Part shown: one piece after another, positions 7,957 to 16,048 of the stretch
Layout: each line of letters begins with the position of its first letter
Numbering within the stretch: the first letter of the stretch is position 1
Source: Streptomyces fragilis
GTDB lineage: Bacteria > Actinomycetota > Actinomycetes > Streptomycetales > Streptomycetaceae
Direction of reading: 5' to 3'
DNA: 64,000 bases
NCBI RefSeq assembly: GCF_003112515.1
Contig: NZ_BEVZ01000009.1
Coordinates: 124,001 to 188,000, forward strand
The notes under the pieces: model-generated
What the model was told of the DNA's origin: nothing
Seen by the model: only the letters and a program-made list of their open reading frames with translations
The model's database searches: none
Translations under genes and position numbers: made by a program

Positions 7957-8847
7957 TCAAGAGCGCCTCGGTGCGTCGAGGAGCACCGGCAGGTCTGCTG
8001 ACGGGACGTCGGCGGGGATCCGCTCCAGGACCCCGCCCGCGAAGACGTCGTACAACGGCAGCGTCTCGAGGTGGACGTAGCCGATGTGACAGTCGCAGGA
8101 CGCGAGCGGACAGGCGCGGGGGCGCAGAGCCGTACGGAACGAATCGTCGTACAGGTTGCCCAGTTCCGCACGGACGAAGTGGCAGCGGCGGACCGTTCCG
8201 TCGCCGTCCACCGAGACCACCGACTCCCCCGTCCGGCAGGGCAGGCCCGCGCTGCGGTGCGGATGCCGGCTGTACGGGAACAGCGGATCCAGCGCCGTCC
8301 ACGGGGCGGCCTCCTCGTCCGTGTAGGTGTGCCCCTCGGCCGCGTTCACCCACAGGTACACCCGTGCGGGCAGATCGGCGCGGAGCCGCCGGGCGTGCTC
8401 CAGGTGCTCCGGAAGGCCCACCACGCCCACGCTGAACCGCACCCCGCGCGCGGCCAGGTCGTGGGTCTTGGCGAGGAAGCGGTCGTAGGGCGTCTGGCCC
8501 GGGTGGTAGGTGCACCACAGGGCGACGGTGTCGGGGTCGGCCTCGGACAGCCAGTCCGTGCGGCAGCTGAGGTTGGTCTGGACGGCGACGCGGCGCACGT
8601 GCGGCAGCCGGGACAGCCGGACCACGGCGCGCCGGTACCAGGAGCGCACCAGGCCTTCGCCCCACGGGGTGAACAGGACCGAGAGCCCGTCCTCGGTCCG
8701 GGCGGCCGCCCAGTCGGTGAAGCGTTCCAGGGCCGCCCGGTCGGCGCGCAGCTGCCCGGGGGTGTCGCGCCGCTTGGCGAAGGGACAGTAGGGGCAGTCG
8801 TAGTCGCAGGAGGCGAGCGGCCCGCGGTACAGCAGCGTCAGATCCAT
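7957..8847 (-). CDS. STM4011-family radical SAM protein
   Basis: Radical S-adenosylmethionine enzyme of 296 residues and unknown reaction. The 4Fe-4S motif C-x3-C-x2-C is near the N-terminus (SCDYDCPYCPFAK, residues about 13-25). A TIM-barrel-like body follows (LPHVRRVAVQTNLSCRTDWL, GVRFSVGVVGLPEHLEHARRL), then a C-terminal cluster of cysteines (GLPCRTGE, RRCHFVRAELGNLYDD, CPLASCDCHIGY) that could bind one or two auxiliary clusters, as in SPASM-type enzymes. It is the last gene of the STM4015-4014-4013-4012-4011 operon, 7 bp after STM4012. The family name comes from the Salmonella locus; no substrate is established. Confidence 0.85.
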   Translation of the reverse strand: MDLTLLYRGPLASCDYDCPYCPFAKRRDTPGQLRADRAALERFTDWAAARTEDGLSVLFTPWGEGLVRSWYRRAVVRLSRLPHVRRVAVQTNLSCRTDWLSEADPDTVALWCTYHPGQTPYDRFLAKTHDLAARGVRFSVGVVGLPEHLEHARRLRADLPARVYLWVNAAEGHTYTDEEAAPWTALDPLFPYSRHPHRSAGLPCRTGESVVSVDGDGTVRRCHFVRAELGNLYDDSFRTALRPRACPLASCDCHIGYVHLETLPLYDVFAGGVLERIPADVPSADLPVLLDAPRRS

Positions 8848-8854
8848 CGTCCGC

Positions 8855-10237
8855 TCACTTCAGGTCGTAGGCGGCCATGGCGGCGCGGACCGCCGGCGAG
8901 AACAGCTCGGGGCCGAGCGCGTCCGAGTGGGCCAGGCCCTCCTCGGAGAGCCGCAGCAGCCCGGCTGCGGGGGCGGACGCGTCCAGCCAGCCGCGGGCGG
9001 CGAAGCGGGCCAGTTCCCCGGGGAAGTGTTCCTCCGGTCCCGCCCCGAACCGCGCGCGGTAGTCGGCCCGGTCCATGCCGTCGGCCTGCAGCATCGACTG
9101 GAGCAGATGACGGCGCCGGGCCTCGTCGGCGTCGATCGCCCGGCCGTACTCCGCGTACCCGAAGTCCTCGGCGGGGCGCGTGGTCCAGTCGTCGACGATG
9201 GCGCGGATCTCCCGCATGTCCACGGCGTAGTCGAACGAGTAGTGCAGTGCCCGGGTGTAGGAGCGGGCCCCGCAGCCCAGCCCGATCATGCCGTCGGTCT
9301 GGCAGGCGTAGTCCTCGTCGCCGGTCGCGGGGGCGTCGGCGCGGCGGAACATGCGCATGGACCGCTGCTCGTAGCCGCGTTCGCGCAGGTGGTCGCGGCC
9401 CAGGCGGTAGAGCGCGAGGCGCTGCCGGTCCCAGGCGGCATCCGCGTCGGCGCCGAGCCGCCCGAGGCCGGTCAGCGGGCGGACGTAGAGCGGGTAGAGG
9501 TAGATCTCCTCCGGGTGCCAGGCGAGCGCCGCGTCCAGCGACTCGCGCCAGGTCCGCTCGGTCTGGCCGTCGATGCCGTAGATCAGGTCGATGTTCAGGA
9601 CGGGTATCCGGGCCTCCCGGATCCGCCCGAGCGCGGCCTCCACGTCGGCCCGGCGCTGCGGGCGGACGGCGGCGCGCGCCTCGGAGTCGACGAAGCTCTG
9701 CACGCCCAGGCTCAGCCGGGTGGCGCCGCGCTCGGCGAGGACGGCGAGCCGGTCGGCGGTGGCGGTCGCCGGGGAGGCCTCCACGGAGAGCGGGACGGCA
9801 CGCAGGTCCGCGCCCGTGCGCCGCTCGGCGATGTCGCACAGCCGCTCCAGCTCGGCGGCGGTCAGGAAGGTGGGGGTGCCGCCGCCGAACGCGGCGGTGG
9901 CGAACCGCACCGGCTCGTCGCCCAGGGCCTCGCGCACGGCGGTGGCCTGCCGGTCCAGGGCGTCCAGGTAGGCGCCGGTCAGTCCTTCGGGCGCGCCGAT
10001 CCGGGTGAACAGGTTGCAGAAGCCGCAGCGGACCTCGCAGAACGGGATGTGCAGGTAGAGCGAGAGCGCGTCCTTGGGCTCGCCGGCCCACAGGTCGCGC
10101 AGCGCGGGCCGGGGGTCCAGGCGCCGGTAGGCCGTCTTGTGGGGGTAGGCGTACACGTACTGGCTGTACGGGCGCGGGCCCGCGGGCGCCTCGTCGGCGG
10201 CAGGGGTGACGGCAGGGGCGGTGGCGGGGGCGTTCAT
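8855..10237 (-). CDS. STM4012-family radical SAM protein (HemN-like)
   Basis: Second radical SAM enzyme of the operon, 460 residues. It resembles HemN/HemW-type proteins: the cluster motif lies in LYLHIPFCEVRCGFCNLF (C-x3-C-x2-C, residues about 68-75), with SAM-binding elements (TAAFGGGTPTFLTAAELERL; LSVEASPATAT; LSLGVQSF) and the YPLYVRPLTG segment typical of coproporphyrinogen-dehydrogenase-like enzymes. A C-terminal HemN-like helical domain (LQADGMDRADYRARFG) follows. Residues 1-40 are a low-complexity Ala/Pro stretch. The ATG overlaps the STM4013 stop as ATGA, implying translational coupling. The reaction is unknown; genuine porphyrin activity is not implied by the family name. Confidence 0.85.
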   Translation of the reverse strand: MNAPATAPAVTPAADEAPAGPRPYSQYVYAYPHKTAYRRLDPRPALRDLWAGEPKDALSLYLHIPFCEVRCGFCNLFTRIGAPEGLTGAYLDALDRQATAVREALGDEPVRFATAAFGGGTPTFLTAAELERLCDIAERRTGADLRAVPLSVEASPATATADRLAVLAERGATRLSLGVQSFVDSEARAAVRPQRRADVEAALGRIREARIPVLNIDLIYGIDGQTERTWRESLDAALAWHPEEIYLYPLYVRPLTGLGRLGADADAAWDRQRLALYRLGRDHLRERGYEQRSMRMFRRADAPATGDEDYACQTDGMIGLGCGARSYTRALHYSFDYAVDMREIRAIVDDWTTRPAEDFGYAEYGRAIDADEARRRHLLQSMLQADGMDRADYRARFGAGPEEHFPGELARFAARGWLDASAPAAGLLRLSEEGLAHSDALGPELFSPAVRAAMAAYDLK

Positions 10238-11088
10238 CGTGTTGCCTCGTCGTGGTCCAAGAAGAAGTGGGCGTAGGGGACGGTCCACACGACGGGGTGG
10301 CCGAGACGGTGACCCGTCCAGCCGTCGTCCCCGTAGGCGGTCCCGTGGTCGGAGCAGACGATCGCGAAGCAGCGGCGGCGGCTGCGCAGGGCGTCGAAGA
10401 GGCGGCCGATGTGGCGGTCCACGTACTCCAGCGCCGCCGCGTGGCTGGCCCGGGTGTCCCCGTCCTCCCGGGTGGCCCCGGGCAGGTGGAACCAGTTGGG
10501 CTGGTGGAGGGCCGCGACGTTGAGGAAGAGGAACAGCCGCCGCTCGCGCGGGAGCCGGGCCACCACCTCCTCGGCGCGGGCGACCTGGGCCTCGAAGGAG
10601 GTGGGCGAGGGCACGCCGAACTCCGGCTCCCAGTGCGACTCCGCGAAGAGCCCCGGCAGCACGGAGCCCAGCGGGCCCTGCTTGTTGAAGAAGCCGACCC
10701 CGCCGACGCAGACCGTGTGGTACCCGGCGCGGGCCAGCCCGGAGACCAGGTCGGGGGTGTCGTACACGAAGGTGCGCGAGGCCGTGGTCTCGCTGCCGGC
10801 GAACCGGGCGGCGAACAGCCGCGGGTGGGGGCCGGGGCGGGCCGGCGTGGGGAGGAAACCGGCGAACATCGCCTGGTGGGAGGCGTAGGTGAAGCTGCCC
10901 GGCGCGTGCCGCTCCTCCCACCGCCCGCCGGGCAGGTGGCGGGCGAGGTGGGGGATGCGCCCGGCCTCGGCCAGTTCGACGGCCACGTCGTACCGGAGGG
11001 TGTCCAGGGTGACCATCAGCAGGTCGTGGCTGCCGACGATCTCGTTCATGTCCGGCTCAGCGAGGAGCGGCGGTGGCTGCGGGGGCAT
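10234..11088 (-). CDS. STM4013/SEN3800-family hydrolase (alkaline-phosphatase fold)
   Basis: Alkaline phosphatase/sulfatase-superfamily protein of 284 residues. It has the first metal-site strand (LLMVTLDTLRYDVAVE), an active-site helix (GSFTYASHQAMFAGFLP) and the second metal site (CSDHGTAYGDDGWTGHRLGH). The sulfatase C/S-x-P-x-R formylglycine signature is absent and Ser/Thr residues occupy that region, so phosphate-ester or phosphotransfer chemistry is more likely than sulfate hydrolysis. There is no signal peptide, unlike most relatives, so it should act in the cytosol. ATG 11088 has GAGGAA upstream; ATG 11049 is an alternative. The start overlaps STM4014 by 32 bp and the end overlaps STM4012 by 4 bp. 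Confidence 0.83.
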   Translation of the reverse strand: MPPQPPPLLAEPDMNEIVGSHDLLMVTLDTLRYDVAVELAEAGRIPHLARHLPGGRWEERHAPGSFTYASHQAMFAGFLPTPARPGPHPRLFAARFAGSETTASRTFVYDTPDLVSGLARAGYHTVCVGGVGFFNKQGPLGSVLPGLFAESHWEPEFGVPSPTSFEAQVARAEEVVARLPRERRLFLFLNVAALHQPNWFHLPGATREDGDTRASHAAALEYVDRHIGRLFDALRSRRRCFAIVCSDHGTAYGDDGWTGHRLGHPVVWTVPYAHFFLDHDEATR

Positions 11089-12226
11089 GGAGGTTCCTCG
11101 AACGGTGCGGTGGTGCGGAGGGCGTCGTGGCGCGCAGGGCGGCGCGTATCTGGGCGGCGTAGGTGTCCAGCCCCTCGGCCCCGCCGCCGGGCAGCCCGGT
11201 GAGACGGGGCAGCAGGTCCCCGAAGGCGTTGACCTCGCCGACGACGAAGCGCCGCCAGCCGACGACGGGCAGCAGGTCGACGCCCACGCAGAGGGTGCGG
11301 GGGAAGCAGGCGGCGGCCCGCTCGCAGACGGCGAGCAGGTCGGCCCAGTCGCCGCCCGCCGCCCCGACGGCCGCGCGGACGGCCGCCAGGTCACCGCGCG
11401 CTCCGCCCAGATGAAGATTGGTCAGGGGCGAGAGGCTGGTCCGCACGACGGCGTGGGTGGCCCGCCCGGCGACGACCACCACCCGGAGGTCGCAGGTCCG
11501 GCCGCCGACGGCCGCCTTGGGCACCCAGCGCTCCAGGTGCAGTCCGTCGGGGGCCAGCGTGTCGACCACGGCGGCGATCTCCCGCTCGTCGTGGTGGCGC
11601 CGCAGGCGCAGCGAGTTGAACAGCCGCCCGTCGTCGGCGCGCTCCACCGGGGTGGTGGCGCGGATCCGGCCGCCGGAGGCGGTCTCGATCGCCAGCACCC
11701 CGGAGGCCGAGGAGCCGTGCGCGAGCTTGAGGAACACCCTGGGCATGCCGTGGTCGCGCATCAGGGTCCGCACGTCGTCCCAGCCGCGGACAGGCGGTGC
11801 GTCCGGGCCGGAGGTCGGCGAGGCGGGCACCGGGACTCCGGCCTCGCGCAGCACGGCGTGGCAGCGGCGCTTGTCGAAGAGGACCGCCAGTTCGGCGGCG
11901 TCGTCGAGCCGGCGGCCGCCGGTCAGCGTGCGGGCGGCGGCGACGAACTGCCGGTACCAGCGCGCGGAGCCCTCGACCCGGGTGGGATCGTCGACACCCC
12001 GCAGGATCCGGTCGACCTCCGGGTTCTCACCGGGCGAGTCGACCCGGACGGTCTCCTCGGCACCGAACCGCGCCCCGCCGTCGCGCAGGACGTCCAGCCA
12101 CGGCACCACCCGCGGCGTGGGCAGCCCGGCGTCGCGCACCGCGGCCGCGAAGAGGGCGACCCGGCGGTTCTCCGGGTTGCCGACCACCGCGAACCGGGTG
12201 GGGCGGTCACCCGGGGACGACGACAT
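11057..12226 (-). CDS. STM4014-family protein (ATP-grasp-like)
   Basis: Protein of 389 residues with features of an ATP-grasp ligase. An N-terminal Rossmann-like segment (RFAVVGNPENRRVALFAAAV) is followed by a helical linker and a lid region (DKRRCHAVLREAGVPVPASP). Then come an ATP-binding strand-loop (RVFLKLAHGSSASGVLAIET), LHLERWVPKA, and a C-terminal metal/phosphate segment (VGEVNAFGDLLPRLTGL, with the E-x-N pair). If real, it would activate a carboxylate as acyl-phosphate and join it to an amine or thiol. GGGGAGGG precedes ATG 12226. The gap to STM4015 is 57 bp. Function is not established for any member I know of. Confidence 0.8.
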   Translation of the reverse strand: MSSSPGDRPTRFAVVGNPENRRVALFAAAVRDAGLPTPRVVPWLDVLRDGGARFGAEETVRVDSPGENPEVDRILRGVDDPTRVEGSARWYRQFVAAARTLTGGRRLDDAAELAVLFDKRRCHAVLREAGVPVPASPTSGPDAPPVRGWDDVRTLMRDHGMPRVFLKLAHGSSASGVLAIETASGGRIRATTPVERADDGRLFNSLRLRRHHDEREIAAVVDTLAPDGLHLERWVPKAAVGGRTCDLRVVVVAGRATHAVVRTSLSPLTNLHLGGARGDLAAVRAAVGAAGGDWADLLAVCERAAACFPRTLCVGVDLLPVVGWRRFVVGEVNAFGDLLPRLTGLPGGGAEGLDTYAAQIRAALRATTPSAPPHRSRNLHAPAATAAPR

Positions 12227-12283
12227 GACGCCCTCCCCGGCCGCCCCCGTCGTCGCCGGGGGCGCCCTCGGCCGTGACCGGGC

Positions 12284-13237
12284 TCATTCGGCCACGGCGA
12301 TGTAGCGGTGGATCTCGCCCTCGTCCTCGTCGGACTCCGCGCCGGCGTCGTCCAGGTCGAGCTCGACGCCGGCCGGTTCGAGCGCCTCCCGGAGACGGGA
12401 CCTCAGTTCCTCGCCGAGGTAGTGGTGGTGCAGGTCCAGCCTCCTGAGGTGGGTGAGCGGCTGGCCCGCCAGCAGAGCGGCCGCCCCCTCGTCCGACAGG
12501 GTGCCCATGGAGAGGTCCAGCACGTCCAGCCGGGCCACGACCGGGGCGCCGGCCAGCGCCTCGGCGATCCGGTCCTGAATGACGCTGTTGCGCAGCGCGA
12601 GATACCGCAGCGAGGGCAGCCGGGTGCCGGCCAGGATCCGTTCCAGGTCGCCGGGCTCGGCGTCGCCGCCGTACCAGTCGGACCCCAGCCACAGGTCGAG
12701 GTTCTCCAGCGCCGGGAAGTCGCTCGCCGCTATGCCGCGCACCACTTCGGCGCCGAGTCCGCCGCTCTCCACGACCAGCGTCTCCAGCGACTCGTGCCGT
12801 ACGGGCGGGAAGACGAGGCCGTTGCCTCCGCGCACACCGAACCAGCGCAGTCCGGGGAAGTTCTCCAGGAGCGGGGTGACGTCCGACTGCGTGATCCAGG
12901 AGATCTCGGACTCCTCGTACGTCATGTCGCCGAGGAAGAGGGCGCGCAGAGAGGGGAGCCGGTCGCGGGCCGCCACCATCGCCTCGACGACCTCCTTGCT
13001 CGACCGCTCGTAGGCCTCGCCCCACGCGCCGACGATCAGGGCGCGCACCCGGGTCAGGTCCACCGCCCGGGCGAAGCGGGCGAACACCTGCGGCCACTGC
13101 TCGTCCGGGTCGTAGACGTCGACGGAGAGGCGCCAGGCGACGGTCTCCGGTTCGGGCAGGTCACCGGCCTGCCCGGCCTCCGGGAAGGTGAACGAGGGCA
13201 GGCCGTACAGCTCGTCGAGGTGTTGGTTGACGGTCAT
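12284..13237 (-). CDS. STM4015-family leucine-rich-repeat protein
   Basis: First gene of the operon, 317 residues. After an N-terminal segment of about 100 residues (TFPEAGQAGDLPEPETVAWR), leucine-rich repeats run to the C-terminus: LPSLRALFLGDM, FPGLRWFGVRGGNG, LETLVVESGGLG, FPALENLDLWLG, LPSLRYLALRNS, LDVLDLSMGTLSDEGAAALL and LRRLDLHHHYLGEEL. The last repeats are RNI/ribonuclease-inhibitor-like. The tail is very acidic (DLDDAGAESDEDEGE). There is no signal peptide or membrane segment, so it is probably a cytosolic binding scaffold for a protein partner or substrate of the two radical SAM enzymes. AGGAGAG precedes ATG 13237. It diverges from the two-gene unit starting at 13424. Confidence 0.82.
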   Translation of the reverse strand: MTVNQHLDELYGLPSFTFPEAGQAGDLPEPETVAWRLSVDVYDPDEQWPQVFARFARAVDLTRVRALIVGAWGEAYERSSKEVVEAMVAARDRLPSLRALFLGDMTYEESEISWITQSDVTPLLENFPGLRWFGVRGGNGLVFPPVRHESLETLVVESGGLGAEVVRGIAASDFPALENLDLWLGSDWYGGDAEPGDLERILAGTRLPSLRYLALRNSVIQDRIAEALAGAPVVARLDVLDLSMGTLSDEGAAALLAGQPLTHLRRLDLHHHYLGEELRSRLREALEPAGVELDLDDAGAESDEDEGEIHRYIAVAE

Positions 13238-13307
13238 GCGCGTGCTCTCCTGACGATCCCCGGTTCGAACAGCTGAGTTGCTGGTCTGTCGGAAGTTGTA
13301 CCAAGCG

Positions 13308-13359
13308 CCACCGACAGTGACGACGGCGGGGACGTTCCGCGACGGTGCGTTGTCGGTGG
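13308..13359. promoter_or_regulatory. Inverted repeat in divergent promoter of STM4015 operon
   Basis: CCACCGACA (13308-13316) and TGTCGGTGG (13351-13359) form a perfect 9-bp inverted repeat with a 34-bp gap in the 186-bp spacer between the two divergent units. It could be a paired operator half-site or an mRNA stem. Confidence 0.35.
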
Positions 13360-13423
13360 TGGCTCCTAGTGTCGAAGACGTGTCCGGGTGACGGTCCCGG
13401 CGCCGAGTCGAGGGGAGAGCTCT

Positions 13424-13750
13424 GTGTACCGGCAGGGAGACGTGCTGATCGTGCCCGTGGCCGCCGAGGCGGTGCCGCGGCAGGCGGTGGACGCGCCGGG
13501 CGAGGCGAGGGACGGCCGGGGGCGGCTGGTGCTGGCACTGGGCGAGGTGACCGGTCACGCCCACGCGGTGGTCGGTGCGGGCCGGCTGGTGCGGGAGAGC
13601 GGCCCGTTCGGCCCGCTGCTGCTCCATCTCCCGGACGGCGGACGGGTGGTGCACGAGGAGCACGCGGCGATACCCCTGCCGAAGGGCTGGTTCCGGGTGA
13701 TCCGGCAGCGGGAGTACGTGCCCGGTTCCGTGCGGCTGGTCGCGGACTGA
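13424..13750 (+). CDS. Small conserved protein of unknown function (RQGDV / GHAH type)
   Basis: A 108-residue protein I cannot assign a function. It is predicted to be all-beta, with YRQGDVLIVPV at the start, a central LALGEVTGHAHAVVG, VVHEEHAAIPLPKGW and a C-terminal RVIRQREYVPGS. The conserved His/Glu residues in GEVTGHAH and HEEH are spaced as metal or catalytic residues might be. GTG 13424 follows GGGGAGAG. A DUF6745-like gene follows 65 bp downstream on the same strand, and the pair diverges from the STM4015-4011 operon, so it may belong to the same pathway. No signal peptide. Confidence 0.75.
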   Translation: MYRQGDVLIVPVAAEAVPRQAVDAPGEARDGRGRLVLALGEVTGHAHAVVGAGRLVRESGPFGPLLLHLPDGGRVVHEEHAAIPLPKGWFRVIRQREYVPGSVRLVAD

Positions 13751-13815
13751 GGCGGGATGGGGAGCACCGGGCGGGACGAGGAAGGCCAAGTGCGGCGACG
13801 GGCGGGGAGATGACG

Positions 13816-14856
13816 ATGACGAACAGCGCGACGACCGACGGGGCGGTCACGGCCGGGAGCCTGGCGCGATGGCGCCGCACGGCGGCACGGACGGGTCCGG
13901 CGGACCGCTCCACCGCGGAGGAGGGCGTGCGCCTCGCCTACCGCAGGGCGGGACTGCCCGGACCGGAGCGGATCGTGTGGACCGGTTCGCCTCGCGAGGC
14001 CGTGACCCTGCTGCTGGAGTCACCAGGGCTGGGACGCAGCGTGCGCGACGCGGTGCGCACGGCGCCGTGGGCGGCCGAACGCGCCAGGCTGGGCGAGAGG
14101 TTGGGACCGGCCGGCTGGGGCGCCCGCTGGGCGGCGACGGGCGGACTGCTGTGGGAGACCACCCGCCTGCTCACCGACCGGATCGCCGCGGCCCTGACCG
14201 ACGAACTGGCCGGGGACGACGCGGCGTCACGGACCCGGATACGCCTGCTGCTCCTGGACGCGGTGCTCGGCCAGCACGACGCGGCCTGGCTGTCCGCCTT
14301 CGACACCGGGCGCGCTCCGCTGGACGGGCTGGCCGCGGTGGCGGACGCCGCCGGCTGGTGGTGGCCCTACGAGAACGCCGCGGTGCTCTGCGAGCGTCCG
14401 GCGGAGCTGCACCGGGACGAGAACGGGCGGCTCGACCGGGGCGACGGCCCGGCTCTCGCCTATCCGGACGGATTCGCGCTGTACGCCTGGCGGGGCATGC
14501 CGGTGCCGGCCGCGTTCCTGGCGGAGCTCCCGTCCCTGACGCCGGAGCGGATACGCGGCGAGGAGAACGCGGAGCTGCGGCGGGTGATGCTGGAGCACTA
14601 CGGCTACGACCGTTACCTCGCCGACTCCGGCGCGCGGCCGCTGCACCGGGACGAGGCGGGCGTGCTGTGGCGGATCGACCTGGCGGACGACGAGCCGGTG
14701 GTGATGGTCGAGGTGGTGAACTCGACGCCGGAGCCGGACGGGACGTTCCGCACGTACTGGCTGCGGGTTCCGCCGCGCACCCGGACCGCCCGTGAGGGCG
14801 TCGCCTGGACGTTCGGTCTCACCGAGGAGGCGTACGAACCCCTCCGCGAGACCTGA
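13816..14856 (+). CDS. Uncharacterised DUF6745-like protein
   Basis: A 346-residue protein of unknown function. From memory of the family it resembles DUF6745, whose hallmark is the segment RDENGRLDRGDGPALAYPDG followed by FALYAWRGMPVPAAFL (residues about 205-240). Upstream are helical stretches; downstream are EENAELRRVMLEHYGYDRYL, PLHRDEAGVLWRID and an acidic-aromatic C-terminus (YWLRVPPRTRTAREGVAWTFGL). ATG 13816 is chosen over ATG 13810 because GGGGAG ends immediately before 13810, giving proper spacing only to the second ATG. Homologues elsewhere often sit with LRR proteins, which suits the divergent STM4015 gene; that point is recollection, not sequence evidence. Confidence 0.72.
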   Translation: MTNSATTDGAVTAGSLARWRRTAARTGPADRSTAEEGVRLAYRRAGLPGPERIVWTGSPREAVTLLLESPGLGRSVRDAVRTAPWAAERARLGERLGPAGWGARWAATGGLLWETTRLLTDRIAAALTDELAGDDAASRTRIRLLLLDAVLGQHDAAWLSAFDTGRAPLDGLAAVADAAGWWWPYENAAVLCERPAELHRDENGRLDRGDGPALAYPDGFALYAWRGMPVPAAFLAELPSLTPERIRGEENAELRRVMLEHYGYDRYLADSGARPLHRDEAGVLWRIDLADDEPVVMVEVVNSTPEPDGTFRTYWLRVPPRTRTAREGVAWTFGLTEEAYEPLRET

Positions 14857-14924
14857 GCGCCGGTGCCGCACGGACCCACGGCGCCTGCCGAACGATCCCG
14901 GTCCGCGCCGCTGCGCGACGGCGG

Positions 14925-15965
14925 TCAGCTCGCGGTGAGCGCCACCTTGAGGGCGCCGGTCTGACCGGCGCGGGAGAAGACGTCGTACGCCTCGTCCATC
15001 TCCTGCAGTCCGAAGCGGTGCGTGATGAACCCGCCGACGTCCAGTCCGCCGGAGGCGACCATCTTCAGCAGGGTCGGCGTGGTGCTGGTGTCGACCAGGC
15101 CGGTGGTCATGGTGACGCCCTTGATCCACAGGTCCTCGAGGTGCAGGGTGACCGGCTCGCCGTGCACGCCCGCGTTGGCGATGTGTCCGCCGGGCCGGAC
15201 CAGTTCCGTGCACTGCTCGAAGGTCGCCGGGATGCCGACGGCCTCGATGGTGACGTCCGCGCCGAGGCCGTCGGTCAGCTCGAGGACCTTGGCCCTGACG
15301 TCGTCGTCGGGTGCGAGCGCGACGTGGGCCCCGTGCCGCAGGGCGGCCTCCCGTCGCTGCGCGGCCGGGTCGACGGCGATCACCTGACGCGGGGAGAAGA
15401 GCTTGGCGGTCGTCATGGCCGCGAGGCCCACCGGCCCGGCGCCCACCACCACGACCACGTCGCCCGGCGAGACCCTGCCGTTGAGCACGCCGATCTCGTA
15501 GGAGGTCGGCAGGATGTCGGCGAGCAGCAGCGCGTCCTCGTCCGAGACGCTGTCGGGCAGCTTGTACGTGGAGGTGTCGGCGAACGGGACGCGGACGTAT
15601 TCGGCCTGCACGCCGTCGATCAGGTGCCCGAGGATCCAGCTGCCTCCGCCGGTGCACAGGCTGTAGCGGGACTCCCGGCAGAAGCGGCAGCGGCCGCAGG
15701 AGGTGATGCAGGAGATCAGCACCCGGTCGCCGGGGGCGACGTTGGTGACCGAGTCGCCCACGCTCCGCACCGTGCCGACGGCCTCGTGGCCGAGGATCCG
15801 GCCGGGCGTCACCGCGGGGACGTCGCCCTTGAGGATGTGCAGGTCGGTGCCGCAGATCGTGACCGCGTCGATCTTGATCACCGCGTCGGTGGAGTCCTGG
15901 ACCTCGGGATCGGGGACGTCCTCCCAGGAGCGCTGTCCGGGTCCGTGGAACACGAGAGCCTTCAT
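14925..15965 (-). CDS. Zinc-dependent alcohol dehydrogenase (MDR family)
   Basis: NAD(P)-dependent medium-chain dehydrogenase of 346 residues. The catalytic zinc ligands are Cys in TICGTDLH, His-Glu in GHEAVG, and Asp in the LLLADILPTSYE region. The structural zinc lobe has cysteines in SCGRCRFCRESRYSLC. The nucleotide-binding Rossmann motif is VVVVVGAGPVGLAAM with an acidic AVDP strand end. It resembles the alcohol dehydrogenase of the S. coelicolor osdKR dormancy region, and here too it lies 83 bp downstream of the OsdK-like kinase on the same strand. AGGAGG lies 10 nt before ATG 15965. A role in redox balance under oxygen limitation is inferred from context. Confidence 0.88.
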   Translation of the reverse strand: MKALVFHGPGQRSWEDVPDPEVQDSTDAVIKIDAVTICGTDLHILKGDVPAVTPGRILGHEAVGTVRSVGDSVTNVAPGDRVLISCITSCGRCRFCRESRYSLCTGGGSWILGHLIDGVQAEYVRVPFADTSTYKLPDSVSDEDALLLADILPTSYEIGVLNGRVSPGDVVVVVGAGPVGLAAMTTAKLFSPRQVIAVDPAAQRREAALRHGAHVALAPDDDVRAKVLELTDGLGADVTIEAVGIPATFEQCTELVRPGGHIANAGVHGEPVTLHLEDLWIKGVTMTTGLVDTSTTPTLLKMVASGGLDVGGFITHRFGLQEMDEAYDVFSRAGQTGALKVALTAS

Positions 15966-16048
15966 GGGTGTCGGCCTCCTGAGGTCGGGCGGGAACACCC
16001 CCCGCTCCAGGCTAGGGAGCCTTGCGCCCGCCCGCACCCGCGGGACGC

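Noticed and set aside
8855..10237. Calling STM4012 a true coproporphyrinogen dehydrogenase (hemN)
   Set aside because: Only the general HemN-like architecture is shared; the operon context is the STM4011-4015 cassette, not haem synthesis.
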